From NCBI GenBank assembly GCA_937625935.1, contig OW569364.1:186001-250000 (forward strand): DNA of 64,000 nucleotides, given 5' to 3'. This DNA comes from Tetramitus jugosus. Lineage: Eukaryota; Heterolobosea; Eutetramitea; Acrasida; Vahlkampfiidae. The notes beneath the pieces are model-generated. The model searched no databases and was not told the DNA's origin. It saw only the letters and a list, made by a program, of their open reading frames with translations. Below, in pieces: positions 30,879 to 39,487 of this stretch (position 1 is its first letter; each line of letters begins with the position of its first letter). Position numbers and translations under genes: made by a program.

Positions 30879-32032
30879 TTAGCATATGATACACTTCTTT
30901 TTCTGTTGAGGCTTAGGCTTGTCACCTTTGTTGGCACTGTCTGCGTTGTTGCTGTTTGCTTCCTCTCGCTTCTTCTTGTCCAACACTATCTTCTCTACAA
31001 TCTTGTGGAAACATTCATCAATGTTCCTTCTCTCCTTGGCCGATGTCTCCAAATACTCACACTTCCAACCTTTGCACAACTCCAAAGCTTCTTGCGAGTT
31101 GACCACCTTCAAGTTATCGGCCAAATCGCTCTTGTTTCCCGCCATCATCAGAGGCGGGAAATCATTATCCTTGCTTCTCGTAATTTGTCGGTGGAAATCG
31201 GACAATTCTTGGAATGACTTCCTGTTGGAGAGATCGAACACGAGCAAGAATCCATCAGCTGTTCGCATATATTCGTCTCTTAGGGCCTTGTATTCCTCCT
31301 GACCGGCAGTATCTAGAATATCAAGCATAATCATAGTGTCCATGACCTTGAGTTGCTTTTGATAAGAATCTTCAATGGTAGGATCTAATAAATAAATACG
31401 AATTGGTGTGTGTTGTGTTAGCATTCATTGAATGTTTCATGTTGTTTTTTTGTTGAATGTGTTGTTTGTTTGTTTGTTGTGTGTTGGCAGTAGCTATAAG
31501 GCAGTAGCAGTAGCAATTCGTCATCCTGTGTCGATTATTTTCAAGAAATAATAATTTGCTAGTAAAACTTTCACTTTCTGATGATGATGATGATTATTAT
31601 CTCATTATTATGTTCATTATGATTATGATTTGATTCATTGTGTGCTCGTTGATGTTGTGTGTTGCAGTCATTTCTTTTGGCGCTTTTTCCCCTCTCAGAA
31701 CAATACTGCATCTTCCACTATAGTTGATGATTCGAGTCATGACAACACATGTATCGTTCGTTTTGGATGCTGTTGTTATGATTGCTATGGTTGCTGCAAC
31801 CACCATTTGATTTTTACTTTGAAAAAATCACTACCACTACTACCAGCACCACCAAACTCAAATCTTTACAACAACAACAATAACAAAATAGAAGAAAGAA
31901 CATCATTGGCAAACAAACAAACATACCCCAAGTTTCCATGAATTGATTTTGAACAAATTGAATCGTCAGACAACTCTTTCCGACACCTCCGCCACCGACA
32001 ACGGCAATCTTCAAATTGACAATGTTGGCCAT
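30879..32032 (-). CDS. Ras-family small GTPase with CaaX box
   Basis: Complement of 31927-32032 joined to 30879-31384: 203 residues. The intron (31385-31926, 542 nt) begins GTATGT and ends TTATTAG, and the join makes ETWDPTIEDSYQKQ. G1 is GGGGVGKS (residues 13-20), switch I DPTIEDS, G3 DTAGQEEY with the catalytic Gln present, G4 NKSD, G5 ETSAK. The C-terminus is Lys-rich and ends KKKCIIC, so farnesylation or geranylgeranylation at a CaaX box plus a polybasic patch should hold it to the plasma membrane. Trp stands where human Ras has Tyr32. Dictyostelium-type Ras and Rap proteins are close in pattern. Amoeboid Ras proteins govern chemotaxis and macropinocytosis; the pathway here is inferred only. 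Confidence 0.95.
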
Positions 32033-32870
32033 GATTTTATTTATTTGATATTATAGTTTGTTGTTGAATTCGTTGAAGGAATTGATGTTTTTTTGTTTGT
32101 TGTGTGTGTGATAATAATGTACAGCAGTTCTGCCAATAAAACCAAATTTTGGGGTATCGTTCGTTTTTTTGGGACTTTGGCAGTTCGGTGCAACTGTGAG
32201 GTCCTAAACCAAGATTGGAGGTGATGGTTGAAGAGGGGTGTTTTTCGGTGTGTGGGCGGAAAAGTTCTCCGTCAGTTCAAGGAAACTCGTGATTCGTCCA
32301 AGGCAGTTTTGGGATTTTGTGACAGCCTGAGATGACAGACAGGTGACAGATTTACGATTTTCTCCTTTGAGACGTCGGGCGAAAATTTAGTATCTCGAAA
32401 TGTCCTGTTGTTCAGTGGTTATTACAAGAGTATGTTGTTTACTTGTGTGTGAAACTTCAGACAGCTCTTGTGAACCTTGATGGATTGTGGCGACCTTGTG
32501 TTTGTTGTTGCAGATCACGGAATCTTCATTTCCGACGTTTCACCGCCAACCTTTCAACGTTAAATTGTAAAGTCCAGTTGACCAAAATTTCACCGGTCTT
32601 GAGAAGACAGTCGCATCAAAACAAACAAGTTCGCATCATTATATATTGAGTCAAACGGTATGTTATCCAACGCTGTTTGTTTGTTGCTCTGTGGGGTGTG
32701 GATCTTGTACTTTTGCTGATGACATTCATCATCAAACTTTGTGTCGCAAATCATCAATCCCCACCATCCCAAAAAAAAAGGTTCTCTCGATCTAACACAC
32801 CGAATTTTTTTGCTACAAAAAAACACAAACACAACAACAAAAACATTATCAATAAAAAAATAGAAACAAA
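32033..32870. promoter_or_regulatory. 838-base divergent intergenic region (Ras / 14-3-3)
   Basis: The largest gene-free stretch of the window. Both flanking genes read outward, so it holds two promoters and two leaders. The half next to Ras is T/G-rich and the half next to 14-3-3 is A-rich on the + strand (leader ACAACAACAAAAAC...). Short open frames within it lack protein-like composition. No RNA gene is recognised. Confidence 0.5.
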
Positions 32871-33779
32871 ATGAGTCAAGTTGAAGATCAAAGAGAAGAC
32901 AATGTGTTCATGGCCAAGTTGGCTGAACAAGCTGAGAGATACGACGGTAAGTTATTTATAGCATAAAGCTCTCTTCACTCGCTTCTGAGGTTGCTTCCCA
33001 TCAAAGTACCTCAGTTTTTATGTGAGCTCTTGACTGACAATACTTTTTTTTTTCTATTTCTCTCTATAGAAATGGTTGAGGCAATGAAGGCTGTTGCAAA
33101 GATGGATATTGAATTGACCGTTGAAGAAAGAAATTTGTTGTCTGTTGCCTATAAAAACGTCATTGGTGCCAGACGTGCCTCATGGAGAATTATCTCATCC
33201 ATTGAGCAAAAGGAAGAAAATAAGGGTAACGACCACCATGTTCAAAAGATCAGAAGCTACAGAGCTAAGGTTGAGGCTGAATTGATGGGCATCTGTCAAG
33301 ACATTTTGAATATTTTGGATGAACATTTGATTCCTTCCAGCAAGTCTGGTGAATCCAAGGTCTTCCACTACAAGATGAAGGGGGATTATCACAGATACAT
33401 GGCTGAATTCACTGTTGGTGATGAGAGAAAGAAAGCAGCAAACAACTCTTTGAGCGCATACCAAAGTGCTTCTGATATTGCTAATGCTGAGTTGGCTTCC
33501 ACCCATCCAATCCGTCTTGGTTTGGCTCTGAACTTCTCTGTCTTCTACTATGAAATCTTGAACTCCCCAGAAAGAGCATGTCAACTCGCCAAGCATGCCT
33601 TTGATGATGCTATCGCTGATCTTGACACATTGACCGAAGAATCATACAAAGATTCAACTCTTATCCTGCAATTGTTGAGAGACAACTTGACCCTTTGGAC
33701 ATCTGATATGCAAGGTGAAGGTGATGACAAGGTTGGTGACGTTAAGGTTGAAGACATTGACCAAGAAGACGACGCTTAA
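32871..33779 (+). CDS. 14-3-3 phosphoprotein-binding adaptor
   Basis: Join of 32871-32946 and 33070-33779: 261 residues. The 123-nt intron starts GTAAGT and ends TCTCTATAG, and joining restores AERYDEMVEAMK, the universal 14-3-3 helix. The signatures [20 protein letters not shown] and, further on, [35 protein letters not shown] and [12 protein letters not shown] are all present, so the Lys/Arg/Arg/Tyr pocket that grips phosphoserine or phosphothreonine ligands is intact. The tail is acidic (DIDQEDDA). It acts as a dimer binding many kinases' targets. Codon use is visibly more selective than in neighbours (many GCC, AAG, TTG), as in a highly expressed gene. Confidence 0.97.
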
Positions 33780-33897
33780 TCGCGCATTTGTAACTCATCC
33801 TACACTCTTAAAAAAATACACTAAATGCTTTTCTGTACACAGATTCGACTTGTTTATTCTGATATCGAATATTGATAAGATTAGCTCATCATTACTC

Positions 33898-34512
33898 TCA
33901 TATTGATTCCTCTGTGGAGTGTGGTCGTTCATTGCACAGTGGACACTTCTTTGACTGAGACCACCAACGAAACAAACAATCCTCGTGGAAGTTGTGTTTG
34001 CATGCCCTGATTTGTCGAATAGATGACTTCATCTTTCGCCAGCAAATGGGACACCTTTGTGAAGAGTCGACAACGGGGTTTACGGAGAGACACAATTCTT
34101 CCATTTGAGGTTGTGTCAGTCCTACCTTTACATCCTCCAGTTCGACAAGAGCTTCATAGGACATGTCGGGCCATTCTTGTCCGCCAGCATCTACAGTGTC
34201 CTCTGAACCTCTGTTTGACTGATGTTCCCGGAGAGAACGAGCTAAGGCAAGGGCCATTTGGGCACTGTCAAATTCGCTGTTATTGTGTCTCTGTTCAAGA
34301 AGAATTGGCATGTTCTCGTGGTTATCGATTCTCTGTTCGTCCTGAAGCTGTAAGGCGAATCGGTGGTCCGTACTTTCAGACGGACCAGCTCGGGTTTGTG
34401 ACCTTTCAAAATGGACAATTATTCTTCTACTCGTTGAGCCATTAGAGCTAACCAATCGATTGTTGCTCTCATTTTGAAAAGTCTCATACCTGGTTGCTCG
34501 AGCTCTCCTCAT
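33898..34512 (-). CDS. RING-H2 finger protein with UIM-like helix (probable E3 ubiquitin ligase)
   Basis: 204 residues. The C-terminal RING at residues 154-193 has all eight zinc ligands: C154, C157, C171, H173, H176, C179, C190, C193, a C3H2C3 pattern (CPIC...ACKHNFHEDC...CPLC). Upstream, at about 83-97, DSAQMALALARSLREH has the alternating Ala/Leu and the Ser of a ubiquitin-interacting motif. The N-terminal 60 residues are Arg/Ser-rich and disordered. RING-H2 proteins recruit an E2 and pass ubiquitin to a substrate; the UIM-like helix would allow binding to ubiquitylated cargo, but that is inference. The stop is 118 bases from that of 14-3-3 (convergent), and the start is 32 bases from the stop of the VHS-GAT gene. 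Confidence 0.88.
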   Translation of the reverse strand: MRRARATRYETFQNESNNRLVSSNGSTSRRIIVHFERSQTRAGPSESTDHRFALQLQDEQRIDNHENMPILLEQRHNNSEFDSAQMALALARSLREHQSNRGSEDTVDAGGQEWPDMSYEALVELEDVKVGLTQPQMEELCLSVNPVVDSSQRCPICWRKMKSSIRQIRACKHNFHEDCLFRWWSQSKKCPLCNERPHSTEESI

Positions 34513-34544
34513 CTCGCCCGTGCGACGAATTTATTTCTATTTAT

Positions 34545-36346
34545 TTACTCGAAAAAGGAGTTGATATCGTCGGCACTTGATTTCGATTGTTGTGTAGAGT
34601 CAGCATCAGGCGTCACCTTTCTCCGTCTGGCAAGAGCAGCAAATCCTGCTCCTTCATTGTTGAGATTATTGTTGGAGGAAGGATACAGAGATTGTGGTGA
34701 CTCTTGCATCGTCTCACTTCTTGGTGTAAACAACCTGGATGGTTGTTGTTGAGTTTGTGGTCCAATATCGAATGGATTGGGCTCTGCTTGTGTCGAATCA
34801 GAAACTGGACTAAATGGATTGGGAGAGGAAGCAAAGGAAGCATTCTGCTGAGGATTCTTTCTTCTGGCGAGAGCAGCAAATCCACCACCACTGCTGCGGT
34901 CTGAACTTGAACCTTGTTGAGCGTTGTGAATCTCTTGTTGCATCATATCCATACCAAACGGATCATCATAGTTGGATGATTGCTGCTGAGACTGTGGAGG
35001 AGCGGACAAGAAATCGTCCAATGACATGGTTTCTGCACCCTGTCTCGACGTCTCCACAATAGGACTATTGACATGACCTTTGCCCTTGAATCTAGTGGTA
35101 GATGCAGGAGCTGCAACAGGTGTGTCAAAGAACAGATCCATATCGTCAATCAAATTAGTACTACTCTGAGTAGTAGTAGTTGCTGCGGGATGATCAAGTG
35201 GAGAAGATGTCGACATGGTATCACTCGGCATATTCTTCTCACCCGTCTTCAAATAATGTTCATAGCAGTCCAGCACGGCAAACAAGTGCTCATGAACTTC
35301 CAATGTTCTCATCAATAGTGACTCATCTGGTATCTGATCAATCAGAGCAACCAATCTTCGATTCATTTCTTGCATATTGACATGAATTTGCTGTGCAGCA
35401 TCATCCTTTCTCAACGATTGCACCGAGACTGCATTTTGAATAAACTGAATCATCAGTGTACAATTATCGAGAACCACTGTCAAATCGTTTTGAATGCGAT
35501 CAGTCTTTGATCGCTTGGATGACGCTTGACTCTTTTGCTTTGGCGATGGTCTTGTTGATGCTTGACTCTGTTGCTTGTCATCAAAATGATGAAAGGTTAG
35601 CGATGATGCTGGTGGTGGCGATGGAGATTTCTGTTGTTGAGAGGGTGGTGATGATGGACTAGTGCTGTACAATTGATTGCTCGTGCCAGTCGTAGCTGCT
35701 CTGTACAGTGATGGATACTCTCTCTTCCATGCCTCACTCATCTCCTCCCACTTTTCAACGACAGACGAGTCAGAATCGTTCTTGAGCATTGAATCCAACT
35801 GGTTCATTGTTGGTTGACGAATGAGTGCATTCTGAAAGAATTGATTACTATTCTTGACACATGCATCCAATAGCTATTCAATCCAGTCCAATCCAATCCA
35901 ATCCATACAAGTACAACAAGTGTGAGTTTGTTCGTCATGACACAGAACAACAAAGTATAACTACTATGAATGAATGAATGAATGAATGAAATGACATACA
36001 GCAACAGAAAAGTATCGAGTCTTTGGATGTGGATGAGAAATTGTTGAAAAGATTTGATGCACTACAGTTGCACATCTATTTTGTCAAGTGCAGTTTCATC
36101 AGTCATCAGTCATCAGTCATCAATCGATACATACAGATCACACATTTATAGGTGATCAATCAACAAGTGTTAAACAACAATTGTTCGCACAACTATACAC
36201 ACACACAAGTACGATTGCATGACATACGTTTCATCTGGTTTCTGTGCCATGAGATCACAAATTTGAAGAATAGAGTCCCAATCTTCATACTCGTTTTTTG
36301 GGTTGGTCACTTTTTGGACCAAGACAGAGACTTTTGAATTGCTCAT
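34545..36346 (-). CDS. VHS-GAT ubiquitin-sorting adaptor (TOM1-like)
   Basis: Complement of 36228-36346, 36000-36075 and 34545-35873: 507 residues. Both introns (152 and 126 nt) start GTATGT. The exon junctions rebuild a VHS domain: LVQKVTNPKNEYEDWDSIL, ICDLMAQKPDET, STISHPHPKTRYFSVALLDA and CVKNSNQFFQNAL. A GAT-type helical bundle follows at about 230-320 (NDLTVVLDNCTLMIQFIQ ... HLFAVLDCYEHYLKTG). The tail has endocytic motifs: NPF twice (SPNPFSP, EPNPFDIG), DPFGMD, FFDTP, and an acidic-Phe end DDINSFFE. GFAALARRK-type segments occur twice. TOM1-family proteins bind ubiquitylated cargo and clathrin as an ancestral ESCRT-0. The middle exon is only 76 nt and is missed by frame-only reading. 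Confidence 0.9.
35967..35990 (+). repeat. (TGAA)6 microsatellite in intron
   Basis: Six perfect TGAA units inside the second intron of the VHS-GAT gene (35874-35999). Confidence 0.95.
36097..36122 (+). repeat. heptamer CATCAGT x3.7 in intron
   Basis: Three perfect CATCAGT units plus CATCA, inside the first intron of the VHS-GAT gene (36076-36227), about 20 bases upstream of the acceptor in transcript order. Confidence 0.95.
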
Positions 36347-36499
36347 ATTATTGATGTTTTGTTGGTTGATGTTTAATGTTGTTGTTGTTGTTGATATATA
36401 GTTGCACTCTGTTCTTGTTGTTGTTTCTTTCGATGAGCAGCTTGGAACTTTTTTGCGGCTGAAAAAGCATTGGCGATATCGGGAATAAGCTATTTTTGT

Positions 36500-37866
36500 T
36501 TATTCTGCTTGGTGTTGTTGGATTGGTTGTGTTTTTGTTGTGTTGTTGTCCATAATGTATTGTGTGGCTTGTGCGAGACCACCCATGCGTTCTACAATCT
36601 CAATAAATGGCTCTATGTCCATACTGAATGGAATGGCACCTGTTGATAGCTGTTTCGATAGATAATCATAGACTTTAAGCACTGAGGGACTAAATGGCTT
36701 TTCCTTATATTTGACACTCAGTTCGTTGACCAGGTTAGCAGGTAGGAAATCTCGTGATTTTTGCTTAATGTTGTCACGAATGTTGGCTTGATACTCAGCC
36801 AACTTTTCTGACATGATTGAAAACTCTTTCTGTTTCCATTGTGATATCCGAGTTGCGACATGTTCGTCGTATTCGTGATTCAACTCCTGTATTTGACGAT
36901 ATTGCTCTGCATCAAACTTTTTCTCATACGTTTCATTAAACTGAGTTTCGAACTGTGAAAAAACATCATTCTGAGTCAACTCAGAGTGCATATGTGGATA
37001 GAGCTTGGAATACCGGAAATCATTTTGCTTGTTTGTGATACTAGGATGATCCAAGTTAATTGTCCGTACAGTAGGGTCAGGAGTAGCTCCATAGCCACCA
37101 CATGAATTGACAATCAATGGTTCAGCAGGTGCCAGTACAGGTCTCTGACAGTATCTTGGATATCCGAGCATCAATTTGATATAATCATCTGGCAACCAAC
37201 CATTCACTTGACATAGCACAGACGACATCATGTTTCTGATTTGATTGTAGACAAATGAATTGGCAACAATTTGAACCAGCAAGTACTTTTCTCCGCCCAA
37301 TTCGATCACTTCCTCTCCTTCAAACTTGTAAATAAATCTTGACATGTTTGACAAAACCTTTGTGGCATGCAACTTTTGATATGCTGCCACTCTTTCTTCC
37401 TTTGACTTTAGTTGAATGACGGATTCGAACATGAGACCTGTTACTTTTTCACTCGGAAAGTCCTTCAAGCTCGCAAAATTAGTGTGACATGATTATTGTG
37501 ATGCATTTCATTTCCAAACTCTTCATCACCATCATTTTCATCGCATCTATGGGACATGACCTTTTCTGCCAACTGTTTTTCCACTTCTAGTTTCAAGCTA
37601 AACACAGAACACAGTGAATGAACCTTCTTGTCTGTTCGAGAGCTACGAGAGAGTTGAACCTTGGATGGATCATGCTTGTTTGACTCGGATATTAAATTGG
37701 ATTTGTGTAGAGCGTACAATAGTGATCCTTCGACTGTGCTGTTGAGTGAGAGTGTTGGTTGATATTGAGAACCGTTGAAATGAGTGCCTACGTAGCCACA
37801 AATGATGGCAAATTTTCGTTTGACATGGGATCTCGCTGTTTTGAACATGGGTTGATTGATAGTCAT
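36500..37866 (-). CDS. Pus1/TruA-type tRNA pseudouridine synthase, disrupted near 37466
   Basis: Two reading frames make up this gene. The first (ATG 37866 to about 37480) has the family start KRKFAIICGYVGTHFNGSQ and the catalytic SSRTDKKVHS with Asp79. The second (about 37486 to the stop at 36500) begins HTNFASLKDF, which aligns with the HNFT segment late in Pus1, and continues with VQIVANSFVYNQIRNMMSSV and ARP-like RPVLAPAEPL. It then has a charged coiled tail of about 150 residues. In Pus1 about 70-90 residues lie between these parts, including the RxYxY substrate-binding segment; here only a short acidic stretch is present and the frame changes. Joined as it stands it would not be an intact enzyme. 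It is either an internal deletion in the assembly or a decayed copy. Pus1 enzymes modify uridines in tRNA and mRNA. Confidence 0.75.
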
Positions 37867-38080
37867 ATGACGTTTTAGTATAGAGTGTAGATTGCTACAG
37901 AGTTGATTGTTATGTTGTTGGAGATGCGAAAAACAAAATGCAAGTCGATTTTTCGTTCATGTCGGAAGAGGAGAATCTACCTGTCAGTAACAGTTTCTCC
38001 TCTCGTGTCAAGTGCGTTCCAAGAAACCAAAGAAAGCTCAGCAAACAACCAAATATCGAGCAACAACATCAATAAAAACA

Positions 38081-38472
38081 ATGATGAGAAAAAAGTGTGG
38101 AAGACCAGGCTCTAGTGGTCTATCGGCTCAAGTGATCAAAGACTTGGAAAGAGAAATTGCAGTCATTGGCAAACTCGTCAACTCTTCCAACGTCAGAGTC
38201 ATTCTCATTGACAGACAAAAGTACTTGTGAATCTTTGTTGTTTGTTTTGTCCAACTACATATTCATGTTGTTTCAACAATATTCACTCACACCATGGATG
38301 TATGATTAGTGAACAACCCATTTACATGAATCAAAACATGAAGGACTACTTGTCAGAGTGGAAATTAACGAGCAGTAGTAGCAGTGATTATCTCAGTAAT
38401 AGTAGTAGTAGTATTGGTAGTGGAACATCGAGTGGAAGTTTCTCTGGTGTTGTACCGAATTTCAACAATAAT

Positions 38473-38503
<31 letters not shown>

Positions 38504-39138
38504 GCAATGGTCATTCAAGTGGAAGTTTTAGTCACACGAATAACAATAATACGAATCCTTATAGTAACAATAGTAATAGTAATAACAATAGTAGTAATAG
38601 TAAGAGTAATCGAAGTGGTGATCAACATGTGTTTGCCATCAAATTACACAACTTACAAATGACTGTCGCATCACTCGTCAGTTTCTTCCCCGAGATGAAA
38701 CAATCCAATTCGGTTCACATCAAATCCAATGTGACACTCTTTTCGTGTTATCAAGCCAAACTGGATCAACACTTTACTGTAGCATTCTTTGCACTGTACG
38801 ATAGAGATATGCAACCAATGATGAACAATCATTCTGTTGGTTTGTTGGCATCGTCTGATGAGTATGGTGGTGGTGGTGGTGGTGGAATTCATCATCATCA
38901 TCATTCACTGTCGAACAGCTCTAGTTCGTCTCCGGTGAGTGCACCGTCACCTGTGGTCGGTGGAGCAGGCACACAACTCGGTTCCATTGCGTTGCACAAT
39001 TTGGATACGAGGTTGGTCGATGTCGGTATGCAGGAAGTGCTGACGAATATGAATCTGATTATGGGTACTGCTCTGGGTATTGTACCACCGAAAGAGGATG
39101 GCAGCAGCAAGACATCTGAAACAACAACATCAAAATAA
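38081..39138 (+). CDS. unknown protein with poly-Asn, Ser and His tracts
   Basis: Join of 38081-38220 and 38310-39138: 322 residues. The start MMRKKCGRPGSS is preceded by an AAC/AATAAAAACA leader typical of the window. The first exon ends ...VRVILIDRQN, and an 89-nt intron with a weaker donor (GTACTT) ends ATTAG. The second exon carries a Ser-rich stretch, a poly-Asn tract of about 12 residues, a mixed Asn/Ser region, and a structured core (DQHVFAIKLHNLQMTVASLV ... VTLFSCYQAKLDQHFTVAFF). Gly and His runs (GGGGGGG, HHHHH) and GMQEVLTNMNLIMGTALGI follow. No family is recognised. The short N-terminal exon and the core could be a longin- or profilin-like alpha/beta fold, but this is a guess. If the intron is wrong, the second exon may be read alone from 38286 or 38328. 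Confidence 0.6.
38473..38502 (+). repeat. (AAC)10 coding repeat (poly-Asn)
   Basis: Ten perfect AAC units in frame, extending a poly-Asn tract that begins with AAT codons a few bases earlier. Confidence 0.95.
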
Positions 39139-39487
39139 ACTTGTTCGTTTAATTAGTGAGCAAACAATAATTTATTGTTTTTGGATTATGATTCATACAT
39201 GATATGACTAGGGGCCTAATAACAGATCTGGGGTAGTAGTAGTAGGAGGAAAACATTCGCGATGTGTGGACTCAGCAGATATCTATATATATACAATCGA
39301 TCTCTCTTCTATCTCTCTCTCTCAAATGCATGTGATTGCTATGGTTTAAGGTGGTGCAAGTAGTATTATTGCTATGGTTAATAAATAAAAAGTTAGAGGA
39401 AAAAACGTTAGGTAACAAAAACTCAACCCGTGCTGGCTCGTGGACACACAGTTGAAAATCACTTCATCAAATAGACATGTGCTTCAT
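39139..39487. other. 349-base convergent intergenic region
   Basis: Lies between the stops of two convergent unknown genes. It holds AATAAA-like signals (for example ATTAATAAATAAA near 39380 region), a TATATATATA run and a CT-rich stretch (39296-39323). Only 3' ends are expected. No gene is seen. Confidence 0.5.

Noticed and set aside
34023-34445. 140-codon + strand frame across the RING gene
   Set aside because: The zinc-ligand pattern proves the - strand reading; this is a shadow.
37425-37445. GTTCGAATCC (tRNA box B-like) on the - strand
   Set aside because: It lies inside the coding frame of the Pus1-like gene and has no box A partner.
37903-38230. Alternative starts for the 38-kb unknown gene (ATG 37938, MQVDFSFMSEEEN; ATG 38012)
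   Set aside because: The 37938 frame ends after 43 codons and joins to no later exon in phase; the leader just before 38081 looks like other leaders here.
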